Source of the DNA: Lingula anatina
Lineage: Eukaryota > Brachiopoda > Lingulata > Lingulida > Lingulidae
DNA: 64,000 nucleotides
Direction: 5' to 3'
Assembly (NCBI RefSeq): GCF_001039355.2
Contig: NW_019775528.1
Location: 223,969 to 287,968 of the forward strand
Both the position numbers and the translations under genes were made by a program. Shown one piece after another: positions 11,898 through 26,700 of this stretch. The notes beneath the pieces were generated by a model, which saw nothing but the letters and a program-made list of their open reading frames with translations, made no database searches and was not told the DNA's origin. Numbering within the stretch: the stretch's first letter is position 1; each line of letters starts with the position of its first letter.

Positions 11898-14800
11898 TCA
11901 TTTGATGATAAATTCTGGGTCTGTGTTCATGACAATATGATAAAGCCTTCGAGAAAGTTCCTTCCCTATTCGTCTAGATGTCTCCAACACGCCGGCCCCA
12001 CGTCGTACCTAAGTGACAAATGAAAAAATATGATCGTTAAATTATGATCAATCTTCCTTTAACTCACAAGGTCTTCACAAAGGTGAGACAGAATATGGTT
12101 AATTAGGAAACAAATGTGTCAATTGGATTGCAAATCAAGGGATTAAGTATGACAGGAATTGTCCTGGCATAAAAATCACAGTTGCAGATGTCTTTAATAA
12201 AACACCCGTAGTGGGACATTCTTATCCATTTATTCATTAATCTATCTTTGTATCTTCAATAAAAAGCATATCAGAGTATCTCACAGACAAAGAATTCAGA
12301 GTAAGTCTGAGATACTATTAAGCCATGCTCCTTGTTGTGAATCAAAAATACTTCTAGTGAGGCAAGACTTTATAGGTTGGCCAATAATTCTATAAAAATA
12401 AATAATCCATAAAACAAAAACCTTTAATAGTGATCTAATTTGTTCAATGTATACATTTTCACCATAGAACTAGTTGGCATTCCATTTTCTCTACTTCTAT
12501 GATTTTCACTAAATTTAACAATATAAATATGTGACACACCAATGTCCTTGCACACTTCCTCTTCACAAGAAATCACTCATTAGCATTTTTCAATATTCAA
12601 AACTTTGTTTTATTTTTCTTATTAATCATTTATACTTTCAGCTTTGATAGTACGGGGGGGATGTATGTCAGTTGTCTCTTAAATCAGTGTTCATTTTTGT
12701 ATGAAAACAACATGAGGGAGAAGAAATAAGTTTACAAAAAGAGATTCTGTAACTAAAATGTACATCTATCATCTACAACTTTTAGCTTGTCACTGTCAAC
12801 CCATCCTCACTGGCAAAATGTTTTCCTTGTTTGTTTTCCCCCCATATCTCCCCACAATACCAAGACATTATGTGACTTTGAATTTTTTTTTAAATGATGT
12901 ACTTTCAGTGAAAAAAAGTGTAACTGTAAGGGTGTACCCTCAAAAACTGAAGAATATAGGTAATTTCAAGCGCCTACTGAAAGACACACCATGAATACCA
13001 AACTTACATGTAACACGAACCAGGAATGCTGGTTACTGGCTGTAAAATCTGATCTTGAAAATCTGTGATGAAAATCTAATATCCAAAGAACTGCTTTACA
13101 GATTATGCAGACAATGGATGGCCTTCAGCTCATAACATTGCTTCTAATTACATTTAGAGAGCAAAGATACCACAACAAAATAATAAGAAAAACCGAGCAT
13201 AAACTGCTAAAACCTTTCCCGTGTTTATTTTTGTATGACGTCTGCAGCAAAGTGGCAGGTTAGTGGTCTTTGACGGATTTAACACCAATAATTGGATCAC
13301 AGTAAATTCATATATAGGAATCTAATCTAATCTAATCTCTCTCTCAAAAAAAAAAAAAAAAAAAAAGGAAGAGAAGGGAATCACTACATTTTGAGATTTA
13401 AAGTTTATACTTATCTATAAATCATTGTCAGTATTACAGCATATTTAGCTTTAATATCATTATATAATTATTCACTTTCCATAAAAATATTTACATAGGA
13501 ATAAACAGTTTACCAGTATACCTTTCAGGCCTTAAATATATTTTCATTAATGCCCCTTACCAAACTCTCTCAGTTAAATTTCCAACTTCAGGATAGAAAC
13601 AAGTTAGTTCATAGTTGCAAGGTATGGACAAAGTGCACTTTCCAAGCAAAAATAAAAAACTTCAAACAAAGACACACATGGGAAATCATACTCCCTTGAC
13701 ATGGGATGTTGACTTCTACAGTAAAAGGTATAAAGTATCCATTTGGAAAGCTGCCGCACAATGTGTTTCATGCTATCATCTTCACGAAACAATGGGTAAT
13801 CAACGTTTTCATTTACACTAGCTACGGTGAAAAACCCATTGAGGAGACCTAAATATAACTCCTGTGCACATCCTTTTTTGGTAAACTCTACCTTGATTGC
13901 AATCAGTCAAATGTAATTGATTGATTGATTACACACTGTGGCCCCACTGTGATCAAGTGCAGCAATATCCTCCACAACATGCAAATAACATCAACTGCTG
14001 CAAAACATTATCACAACATTTGAATGGCCCCCAAGATGTTACGTACCATTTGGGAAATTGTCAGGTTATGTGCCACACTCTCTTCTGATCACCAAATAAT
14101 GGAAAAGCTACCAGACCACTGCACATTGAACTGTTACTTAATGTTTCATTACACTGTCTCTTTATGATCCACCTAACATGTAATGTTTCACTTAACAAGG
14201 AATTCTCGGTTAAGATGTCTTATGAAAACTGGACATTTATTTCAAATTAACTTTTAAATGATTTGCAAATTGTGTACACGTGTACATTAACTTAGCTATT
14301 CACTTTGTCGGTAATTACAGACAACAGTTTTAGTATCAGTCAAACATGCAAGATGCACTTTATTCCCCATTTCATGAAATTGGTAATCTTTTTTTGGGTA
14401 AATTGACAATCAGCCAAAACACGCATTACATAAAAGGACACCTGGAAGACATGATCTTTTTTATTCCATTTTCAGAACAGAATTTTTCAAACAAATCGAT
14501 AAAAGAAAAGAGATTAACCATAATAATAAAAGGTTCTTTAAAACCACGCTCCACCCATTTGTCTTAACGCCTTTATACATTACTAAAACAGAAGCTTATA
14601 AGTATAGGAAGCTTATCATAATTGCATAAGCAGCTTATCATATAATATAAGCTTATCATTAGTGTAGAAAAAAAAAATTTTTACAAAAAGGGTGCATACT
14701 AACTCTCTCTCTCACAGACACACTGCTACTTAACATGTTAAAAGTACAAATATACAAAAGAGCTGAGCAAGTAATAAAAACTTGACTATTACGGAGTACT

Positions 14801-17800
14801 TTCAGAATCGTACAAACATTATTACAAGTTTCAAAAAACTGAATGTGAGAGGAAAGCAAAAAAAAAAGGATTCATCTTTAACCTGATTCTAATGTATTTG
14901 ACAGAACATTACTGTACAGGATATCCATGATTTATATTGTAACAGATATTTGAACAAAGACAGCCTGCCATGATAGTAACTTTTCTGATACTCTAACATA
15001 TTTTGTTGCTTTCAATAAAAATAACTATATTATGTGATATGTTCATCAGGAAGAGCATTGCATAAAACATGAAATGTGATGCTACTCACTGTAATGTTCT
15101 CCAACAGCTGTTCTGCTTCTTTAGTAGAAGAGCATGATCTGTATGCCTGCAAAAAGAAGTACATGCATTTGAGAATGTTTTATAAGTCACGAAAAAGAAA
15201 CTAGACTTATGGGTATTGTAACCCTTTATCATCATCCAGATACTGAAAATGAGGTTTTTCCTGCACTGAATAATTCAATAATGCCTCTATCTTTGTGCTG
15301 ATTTAAAAGAATAAAAAAAAAAATTCCCCAAATTATAAAATATCGGCATTCATATTTCTCATTGCAATGTATAAGCACAGGCAACTCGAAGCTTTAATTG
15401 TCAATTTAACACCTTTGGTGAGATAGCAATTGGTATGGGGCATAACTTCATACCTGAACAAGATTTTATCAAGAAAATTGGCAGAGTTGACCACAAGTGT
15501 ATGGGCCGTGCCATGATTTTGGTTAAAATGTTTTTGTTATGGAGTTATGAGCCCTTAATTACATTAAACAAAGGCATTATTTTGCTTCATCAACAATAAA
15601 ATCTGAACTAAGACTTTTAAGAAAAATTGCTGGCAAGGTGTACTAAATGGTGTCATTAAATCAATGTTGGAACAGTGATCATAGGTGCTCAAGTTAAAGA
15701 GAAATTTGAGAAACTGATTTTTTTTTCAGTTTTTACCCCCAAATCACAATTATGACGTCAACTGTAAGATGACATGTATGTAAATGTTAATTAATTTAGT
15801 TACTGAACACTGAAGATTTATCTATTACCCAAAAGAATGTATGTAAGGCAGTAAATAAGGAGTTTGGGGCAAAGGGTGACAATATTGTTAACTTGCCACA
15901 TGGACACAGTTGGGTGGAGATGCAACATTACAAGGTACTAGTATATGTCCTGCAGTCGCAAGGTCTTGCTTTTATGGGATGTAGAAGCAAAAACATTGTT
16001 TTAAAAGACTTGAGCAATTCGTTTAAGATTGATGAGCTTTTGAAGATCATTTTCTAAGAAGCCCAGCAAGATATTGCCTAACATGCAGCTGGAAGCAACA
16101 TAACCTTTGGATCAACTGTTTTACTTGATTGCCCAAAGAGCAATTCTGGGTTTGGACTGATTTTTTTTTTTTTTTTGTGACAGATGCAATAAAAAAATAG
16201 TGCATCAGGTGCAAAGTACTCCTCTGAATCAATGTGGTAGATTTAAGTTTATATGCTACTGTCATTCTATTGGCAGCCACTAATAACCAATTATGAAATA
16301 AAACACAAGGATTGTGACCTGTCATGAACGTAACTGTTTGCTAAACCATCAATGTGTACAAGAAACCAAGGAAACCCCAAATGAGCACCACGTGCATTGA
16401 TGGTGGTTTACCCATCAATAGATTCTACTACCCAACTAAACAGTCATTAAGTAAATATAATGCGTTGTCCACTAAGACAAGAACCCAGTGTGTATATACG
16501 TATTGGTTTACCAAATATTCATATTGCCCTAACTAGTCTATGGATCAAATATGGCGTGTACTTGACAATGGATTCCCGCCTCCCTAGCACCGTCCCAGCA
16601 GGGGCAGAGCAATCAAATTTTGGCTACACTTTTAAGTGAGTCCAGCATATCTGATCTGCAGACTAGTTAGGCTGGGGATCAACTGGTTGTGGATACTGCC
16701 TAAGGCCACATTCAGAACAGTGGACTGACTAGCCCGAGGGTCTAATATGGCTGACCTACTTGAATACTTCCCCACGGAGAATCTATTCAATGTCTATTAG
16801 TGGATTAGACAGCAAGTTTTTTAGTGGGTCGGCATATTTGACCTGGGGACTAGTTAGTCCACTGTTCTAAATGCGGCCTGAGAGGCCTATCCACACAAAT
16901 TAAGCGTCTCTAACCCTTGCTCCATAACAGCAGATGTGCATGAGTGGTACCACACCAGACACTGATGTGAATGGTACCCAAAGCAGACAAATGAGTGGTT
17001 CCCCAGACCACATACTTATTATGGTATGACACTGCAGCACACAGATGAGTGGTGCCACTGCAGACACAGATCTGAGTGTTACCACAGCAGACACAGAAGT
17101 GAGTATTACCACAGCAGACACAGGTTTGAGTATTACCACAGCAGACATAGAAGTGAGTGTTACCACAGCAGACACAGACCTGAGTGTTACCACAGCAGAC
17201 ACAGACCTGAGTGTTACCACAGCAGACACAGACCTGAGTGTTACCACAGCACCTTGTGCTTATTATGGTACCACATTGCAGCAGACAGGTTCAATGCCAC
17301 AATTCATTGAAAATAACCTCCATAACATAACATTGCATATAGTAACACAATTTTAGAGATTCTGCACGACTCAATTCATTTAGTATTGGCTCCCCTCCTC
17401 CCTCTTCTGAGAACAGATAATTTCTGGGCTCACTAATGCCAGAAAAACTTCCTAATGAAACAATCAATAGAAATCAGATCATCCTTCATAAACAATTAAC
17501 CTCTCAGCCCTCTTAATTGCTTGTCAAATATTGCAGTCTTTCAAAGCCTTCTCTATAGTCTAGGCACAGTGGTATCACAGTAAAGCTTGGTGAAAACCAA
17601 TTTTTTTTTTTGAAAGGAAAGGGGCAGTAGGAATAACAGTGAACTCATGGTGCTTTTAGTGCCTTACAATCTGTCACTGGTAATAATCTTGTTTACTGGT
17701 CCCATCAAGAGAAGTGGAGAACTTCACCAACACCTTCTGAATAACAAAATGGACTTCTATAGCCACTAGCTTAAAAAAAAATTCCTGGCTGGATGTAGTG

Positions 17801-20800
17801 CATTTGTGTGCCTTCATGAGTACCTGTGCCCATGTTTGTAAATGGGTGAGTTGCTGGGTGTTTTAGTGATTTTCATCATTAGGTTGTTTTTTTTCTCATT
17901 TAAACACATTTGTGGTGAAATACCAAACAAAAGCAAACACTTAACAAATGGAATCCCAAGATAAAACATTAAAGTGGTGTTCAGAAAGCTTTTAACAATC
18001 CTATAAATCTGTCCAGAGAGGGAGAGAGAGAGAGGGAGAGAGGGCCAGGGGAGATCAAAAAGAGTGAGTGTATTCCTATCATCTGCCTCAGTGAGTTATC
18101 ATTTCACATTCGTTTATTACATTCAAAGTATTTACATCTACCGGTACATGCACATGGATAACTTGTTACTGGATTAGAAAAAACCCACCAAGAGATCTTT
18201 TTTCAACATGAAGTCATTATGAATAAATCCTTAAATCCAAAATGTATTTTTTCACTGCCAGATGTAACAATCTATTACTAAAAAAATTTAGTTAATAGAA
18301 GTTTCCTTTGGACACCCCCTCCCCCACATACATATAAGACCACTCCAATCATATGAGGCAAACATGAACACACAGTAGAGCACACACAATATAACAAATT
18401 CGGTGGCCGAATATTTAAAGAAACAGACAAGATGAGGTTAAGGGCAATAGCAACGTCATTGATGATTATGAGACTTTGGATAAAACAGGCTTGTTACACT
18501 GAAAAATTTAATGTGTTGGGAATCCCATAGCTACAAACGAATTACTGGAATCTCCTCATTTCCTCTCATGTATCTAATCTGATCATCTTATTTGTCAAAG
18601 GTTGCCTCCAAAGGACCTCTAAAGTAACTTTAACCATGCTTCTAAAAAAAGGCCCAAAACAAGTGCATTTTTTAGCCTTGAATTTCTGATAAGATTTGTA
18701 TCCCTACTTATCCTGATTAAAGTTCATAAAATGAAAGTCAGTATCCAATTTGTGCAAATCATGAAAATTCCCTTTTCCTGAATGAAATTTGAACATCATC
18801 AACAGACGGTTGATTTGGTTAGGTTCACTGAAAAATACTTGCTTAATGGTAAAGCCTTGTCAATTCAACTCCCATTTGGCAATCACTTATTTTGCTGCAC
18901 TTTTAAAAACTACCCAGAATTAAAGCAAGTCAATAATTCCCTAACGTTATTACCAACCCTTGATTTCCAAATACAGTGAATAAACACCTCATCCCAGTAT
19001 GAGATTAATTCTGAGTGGAATTTTGAAAATACAAATACCTCTACTTCCTACTGACTTGCTCAAGGTACTATCTAAAATACCCATTACTATAAATTATCAA
19101 TTTTTCAATTGATGAGCTGCACAATAACTTAAGATGGAGTACTCAAAAAGGACAAATGTCTGAAAAAAAGGTGAAGAAGGAAAAGAAGAAGCAATAATCA
19201 CTTCTTTTGTGAAGAAGTTTTTGACATAACTTGGCCACTATCAAAAAGAAAAGACAAAAAAGAAACACAGACAAACCAACCCCAATGGCAACATAACCTT
19301 TTGCCTTGGTGGAGGTAATAACGTAATTCTCCCTAACTGCTACTTGCCATTAACTTGGAAGATTTCTCATGGGACTATATAAGAAAATAATACCATGTAT
19401 GTTAGGTTCACGTTGTTAAATTCCTGAAATATTGGACATCTGATTTTTCTTTCACACTAATTTCCAACAGACACAATTACAAAGTCACTAATTAATTAGT
19501 TTGTCAACATCACCTACTGCATTACATCACCATCAAATCAGTGTTTAATCAAAAATCTATGCACTATTCATGGAAGGACAAAATACAGATTTAACATGAC
19601 AAGAACAAGATCACAAGTAAAAAAAAAAACACTGCCTGTACATTGTACAAGTAAGTTCACTCTGTGGTACATAACTGTACTTAAAGTGCTGTGCTAAAAA
19701 GGATGGAAACTGTGTGAAGTAGACTAAGATATGTAATTATCCTGACCCAAGCAGCCTATCTAATATCTGTACAGTTAGGTGAATTCAGCTGGGACTTTTC
19801 AAGCACACGTATGAAAGTGACCCAAAATAAAGCGATATTGAAGTCTGTCGATTTCTTGGAACTGTCACCTAATAGGGCTCCATACGTACATCTAATAAGT
19901 AGAAAATTATACAGAATGTAGTCTGTCAAAGGATTTCTATGGAATTCAGTATTATAAACTTGTGCATCTAACTTGTCTACCAGCAATGTATTAATTAACA
20001 CTATTAATTAAGAAAGCCAGGGAAGTGACTTTTTTGGTTCCCAAAAAGGCAGAAATTTGCTGATAGAAAAATCCCATTACTGTTGTAAACACCAACGCCA
20101 ACCAAAAAGTCAGAAATCTGCATATAGAAATAATCTCATCCCTGGAAAACATGTGGCATTTTTCTCCTAAATGGATTGGGTCAGAGAGTGTCTTTTCTAC
20201 TGACAAAAAAAGTCAACGATTTTTCAGATTACAATACAGCACAGAAGGATTGTCATTTTACTGATCATATAGGAAATGTCCATTAAAATTTAGTTAACCA
20301 AATGAAGAGCATTTTGGAATACTAAATCTGACATTGTTTATTATTTTGTGATTACTATATTCCAAATATTTCAAACCCTCAAAAGAACAAAGAACCAATT
20401 TAAACCTGTAGTCTCAGATATTCACGTCTAATGCCATAACAATCATGTCATTACATCAATATTCCATTAGTGTAAGCAAAAAATGATAGAGGACTTTTTT
20501 TCCTCTTCTTTGCTACCTCCATCCCCAGAGGGCAAGGTGTGGTGCAATAATTTTTGCATGACCAAGGTCACCACAAGGTCACCAAGCACCTTCTCTAGCT
20601 GCACACAGACTTCTATTTTTATGTGCTTGATTTCCCATAGGTTTATCTCAAGTACTCCCACAGGACCACATTATCACCACTGATATTAAACTCTGACCCA
20701 TTGTATTATGAGATATGTGAAAATTAGTCAATTTTTATGTGTTAGTAGAAAAGGAGCTGAGCTATTCTATTTCATAATTGCCTTAAAATACATTTACTAA

Positions 20801-23681
20801 ATGAACGTCTCTCAAATATTTTTTTATTGTCCTTGCTTGTGAAAATATTGAAAAGATTACAAAGTTTACGCTTGGTATATTAATCTTCAGTCACCAAATG
20901 AGATCTTACAACACAAAATAAAGGTAATGATGAGGTAATGTTCGTTTCATGTTCTTTCACATCTTAAAAATTGCCTTAGGATTAGACCAAGAGGAGCGAA
21001 GCCATTCTTAATGGGAGGCAAGCATTTTCCCTAACCTTAACTCACAGGCCTAGGAGACAAAAAGAGGGTCACACAAATTTGATCAAATTCTCAAATTCCC
21101 TGTGTAACTTGCTTGCTTGGTTGATCTATATAGAATTGTCTTTGTCTTAATTTTTCTTTTACTTCTGTCAAAAGACCATAGATAGATCCATAAATAATGG
21201 AGGACAATACATATTCATTGAGTGATATTTGGAAAAAAAAAAGAGGTTTTAAAAGAATACAACAATCCCAATGTAGCGCTTAGTTTCATTTTAATCCGAA
21301 AAATACCTTAATTCCATGCATAAAAGGTAAAACAGATATTTGCTGCAGCAAATTTTCAGCTCCCATCAGTATCAGAAAAAGATGTGCCAATTAACTAAAA
21401 CAGTTGGGGAAACAAAAAAATCATCTCCAAACCTTTTTGATGCAAGGGGCATCTGCTAAGTATACTTCAACACAAGATAACATATTTTCAATTTAGTAGG
21501 AAATCAAATTTCACCCGTGTTTAATACTAACATAACTCACCTCATCCCAAAGGTTGAGAAATACATAGGGTTGAATCAACAGACACTGTTTATTTTCCCA
21601 ATGAAATCTGTCTATACAATCAAACCATCAAATCAAATATTGCCAACACCTTACAGCAAGTATACAGAATACAGTGCCCAATATAGCATGTTATTGATAG
21701 AATCTGTCTTTTATGATTAAATTTTCCTGTCCAGGTATAATATTTTTATCATAATATTTTGTGACTAGTGTAAACAATAACATGGCATCCACCCATTACC
21801 CTTTTGGTGTACGGGTATATACGAGGGCAAAATTTAAACCATAAAGATAAAGCTCTCATGGACAAAATTGTATAAACAACATTTTAAACAGGTTTCTTTA
21901 AACAGATTATCTTCCATTTAACTTTACTCTAAACCTCACATTCTACATCTGGATAGCACACTGGCTCTTCTCTCAAGTAGAGGAGGTGAATCCCTTTTTT
22001 TTTAGTGTAAAGAAAGGATGGGCAGTGATTTAGAACCCTTTATATATTTTTTATTTCATAACAAAAAAAAAAAAAATCAAGTGAAATCAGACAGTATTAC
22101 ATCATTTCTTTTTAAAAACTTTCCAAGAAAACAAGCAAGATCCTTGTACAAGGAAGTGCTATTAATTTCTCAAATGTTGCCATTTCTCAAGATGATAAAT
22201 TCTTGTTAGCATCTCAATGAAAAGACTACCTCACTCAGGAAAAGGAACCCAAAATGATAGTCCTACCACTTGAAAGCGAGCTCAGAATAATCAATAGTCA
22301 TCAGTAACCTTTTGTGCGTGTATGTCTGATGTATTATTCATAAATTCCTTCTCTTTAGTTTTTTATAAGTATTTGCAATAATCTTCAGATAACATTGTGT
22401 CTTGATTAATTGATATCTATAGTCCTAAGTACTTTATTTTCACCAAAATATATTCAGGAACAAACTCAGTAGAATAGCACACATAGCCATACTTCAGGCT
22501 AGTGTATATTATTACCCATTACACAGAGGGAGGATTTCATGCAGGGTTAAGCAGCTCCATCTTATGCTGAACTCAATATCCCTGTATTCACTGTAACAGG
22601 AAATCTGTGAAATCAAAACTTTTCAATATTCATCCACTCATCAAAGAAATCATTAAACACATTATATAGATGTATAGGAAACTGGACGTGCAAATCCAGT
22701 CCCGTCTTTTATAAAGGGAAAGAAATCTGTCTTTATCATTACTCATTGTCAAGCTAAATTATCTCCTGAAATAGAAAAAAAAGTCAGAATAATTTCAGGG
22801 TAACCAGTGCAGAGTACTGACTAGAAATTAAAAAATTTAAATGATAAATGAGTAAATGAGAAGTAATAACTTTAAACAACGAGCTTTCAATAGCGTAGCA
22901 ATCTGTCTTTTACCAATCTAAATCTACTGTTTTCTATTTTGTTCAATGGTTTTTCTGAAAAGCTTCAGCAAAATTTTTCATTTTCTAGGTGTGAAAATAA
23001 CAGGTTTGTTTACCTTATTTCATATCTAATATGAATATGAAATTGTACCATTTCAACAAAATCAGCAGTATGCTCACACTTTGACTAACATAATAGTACA
23101 CTAAATTTCTGAGTGTGTTCACATCATGACTAATTTTGACCAAATTTCAGTGTGTTCACATCATGACTAATTTACACCAAATTTCTGAGTGTTCACATCA
23201 CAACTAACTTTATATAAAAAATTGTCTTTTCAACCTTATGTCAATGCCACATTTTAAAGGGTGTTTACATCATGATTAACTGAGTATTTTTGGGAATTCA
23301 TGTGACCCCTAAGATTTTTAAAATTCCATACTTTATCAAACAATCTGATTGTGTTGACATCAATTATTATACGATGAATCTTCATTTTACATTTCGAGGC
23401 AAGTTCTTACATAAATATGTTGAGATAAAGTAGGAAAAACTGATTAGGACTTTATCAGTTTCTATAGGTTAAATATACGTTTCAAATATTTAAATAGGAT
23501 CTGCGGTAAAAAGAAATCCCTAGAAAAAAATGCATTCAGGAAAAGAGGCTTCGACGAAGAATTTTGGTCAGGGAAAATTAATCAAAACAGGTCTAGAAGA
23601 TTAATGCATTTGCATAGGGAGTTTGGAATTGGAAGAGATGTGTTACTTTTCAGAGGTAAAGTAACGAAAATCCATTCTAAT

Positions 23682-23738
<57 letters not shown>

Positions 23739-26700
23739 AAAAAAAAATAAATAAATAAATAAATGAATTAATTTTAAAAAAAAGGCTCAGTCTTTTTTAA
23801 TTTTTTTTCTTACACACCTGTATGAGCATGCAAGGTGAGGGATATGCATTCACAATGGCGGACGCCATGTCTGGTCCCACATTTTTCAGCTGCTGTATTT
23901 GCTGTCTCCATGCCTTCAGCAAGCCTTTGCCTTCCTTATCTGCCTTCACTGTGCCTCCTATATCTGTGTGGAAGGCAAAGATGTTCTGTAACCTTTCTCT
24001 TCTGGATAACATGAACACATATCAAGGTTATGTAAGATTTTAGTACCAATAAATAGACAAATATGTTCTTTTAAATAAATGTTCAATAAAATTGTAGGCT
24101 ACAAATGCTACTGTAAGTACTCGTGAAATGTTTATCAATTTTGAAACTCACAACGACCAGTAAAAACTGAAAAATTAATTATCCGCAAGTAGACTCCAAT
24201 ATATATCTATGTTAATTTTGCTGCAAGAACAACATGAAATTCTATAAGTATGGCACTGCCTAAAACCCTCTGTATTTAAAAGTATTTAAAACAATTAAGG
24301 GTCAATAACAATGAAAGCTACAAAATGTAATACTGAATGAAAACACTGGGGAAAAAACAAGGGCATCACTTGCAAAAACAAAAAGAAAAAAAGAAAAAAG
24401 TTACCAGCTGTCTTCAAATAAGTTTCTTACTTGAAAGGAGCTTCGGCCACAGCCTTGGTTATACATTTCAAGTGTGTTGCCACTTCATCAGGAGTCTCAG
24501 CCAGCTTAACATTTATTCCTGTGTGAAGCTGAAGATCCACAACAGCCTGAAAATACACAAAAACTAGAACTAGCAAAAAACATTATACTATCAATTGTAT
24601 TTGTCATGAATCTTCACCTACAAGTGTTCTAAATTTTAATAAATATAATCAGAAATAAATTAATAAGAAATTTTACTGAAAAAAATAATTCTTGATGAAA
24701 TATTATTATGATCTGATTAACAATGCCATAGTCTTAAAACAAAAAATGAAATGATTCAGCATATGTATTAATGTTATCTAAATATCAGCGACATGTACCA
24801 AAGTACAAACAAAACACATCCAGTACCTCCTCCACATCAACCCTGCTAATGCTGGCACCAAGATTCAATTTCTTTTGTCTTTTGGCAGCAGTTGGTTCAT
24901 GTCCTGGGTCTGTGGCCAGCACAGCTTGCCGATGAGCTCTGTTCTTCATTGTTTTCTGATCCCTGTTGAGAAGGATAATAACATAAGGACTTGAAAATAT
25001 GTGAATCAGTGTGGCATTGAAGCTTCATACATTTTTATGACAATGTCATTCATAATACAGATCTGCTACTTTGATATTTCAAGTGTCAAAAAAAAAAAAA
25101 AAAAAAAAAAAGACTTGCAATTCAGATCTACTTAACTGTATACTCAAGTTATATGTTTAGTAAGGGACACACTACCTGAAGTTTTTCTCCATGCCTTGTA
25201 TGATGAAGGTGACAGCATGATGTGGACAGATGTCCAGGACAGACTGACCATATGACCGCAATGTTGGTGCAGTCGAAATGTCTGCATGAGACAACCCTGA
25301 TCTAACCTGTAAAGAAGAGCATTCTTCTTAAGAAATTTTAAATACAAAATAAGTTATTTAAATTCAAAATTGGCCTGGAAAGACAATCAACCTGGGTGGA
25401 AAACTGTCAGCTTGGACAACAGACCCCATCCCTGTTTTACTTCACATGATTTCTGGTTTTGAAATTAAAAATTGATTTTTTAGTATTATCTAAAATATAT
25501 TTTTCTTTGATACACTGTGGGTACTAAATAAAAAAAATTCTTCATGAAAATATTTTATACAACTGTATGTGTATGACCACAACTATATTAAGCAACATAT
25601 GTATCATATTTAACACTGTCAACCTAAAAATGTTCTAGAACTTCTTAGTTGGTCTTATACCTGCTTGTATTCATCAACCATGGTAACGAATTCCAAGACT
25701 GGGACCAGCACCACCAGCTGGTCTTCTTCTAATTCCTTGAAAGCAGGAAAAAAAGAAAGTTTTCAAGAGAATTTGAAACATATTAGGAAGATAATTTTTA
25801 CTTTTCAAGTGCTCTAGGTAGAGATGTATAAAGATTGATTTTTGACTCACTATACCACAGAAACTGCACAAAGACACAAGTCCAGTGCATCATTGAAAAG
25901 TTACTAAATAAGTGACTGACACTAAAATAGATAATAAAAATGGACATAAATATTAACACATATTAGTGCCGTAGTATGGAAATTTGATACACTACAAAAT
26001 ATACAGTTATTGAAATCATGAAACATCTTAACCCATTAACACCCTGTTTTTTACCCTCTTTACGATTATCTATTTTCCCAATGCTTCTACCTCATCCCCT
26101 AATTGTCTTTTCCAAGTGATGGCATGTGTAACAAGCTGATCAGTCACTCTGTATTGGAGATCTGCAGTTTGTAGGTTACTCAGAATGGATGCACCACTGG
26201 CAGATTCCACAACCTGGCGATCTAGTACCACCAGGATAAACTAAACAAATTGGCATAAATTGCATGTGAAATGATTGATGGTTATAGAAAACTAAAATAA
26301 TGTTGAGAATGGAATTGAAAAAACATTACTAAGGGTATATTTTGCTTGTTATTACTATAGTTTGTTATTGGAATGGGACAACATCTACATTTGCTCTAAT
26401 GGTCACAATTAATTGTTGTACAATGCACATCATTCTGACCTTCATACAGTTTCCTGGTTGAGCATTTCTCCTGGCATCAATCACATTTTTCCTTTTATTT
26501 CTTTCTTCTTGTTGTTGCTGTTGTATTCTTTGTTTCTGTCTCAATTTCTCTGCTTTTTCTTGTTCTTTTTGGATCCTAATTGCATCTTTTTCTTTTTGTT
26601 TTGCTTCTCTTTGTTTTTCTCTCTCAGCTTTTTTGATCTAAAAATAATTTAAATATAACCCTAACCCATTCAAATTCAAAACAAATATGAAAACATAAGA

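Larger units (their letters stand above)
15147..23817 (-). other. EME1 large intron (about 8.7 kb)
   Basis: Separates the exon ending ...PSPCMLIQ (donor GTGTGTAAG) from the 57-nt exon AYRSCSSTKEAEQLLENIT. It contains an inverted repeat (16.7-16.9 kb), a 27-bp minisatellite (17.05-17.26 kb), a short GA array (18.0 kb), a diverged tandem repeat (23.1-23.3 kb) and a CA array (23.69-23.74 kb). No nested gene is supported. Confidence 0.8.

Noticed and set aside
16900-17356. ORFs of 94-115 aa on both strands with repeated VTTADTDLS, YHSRHRPEC or VVTLRSVSA
   Set aside because: Artefacts of a 27-bp minisatellite without stops. There is no splice evidence, and it lies in an EME1 intron.
26413-26652. 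Plus-strand hydrophobic ORF of 79 aa (many Phe and Leu)
   Set aside because: Antisense of the Lys/Glu-rich coiled-coil exon of EME1, which explains its composition.
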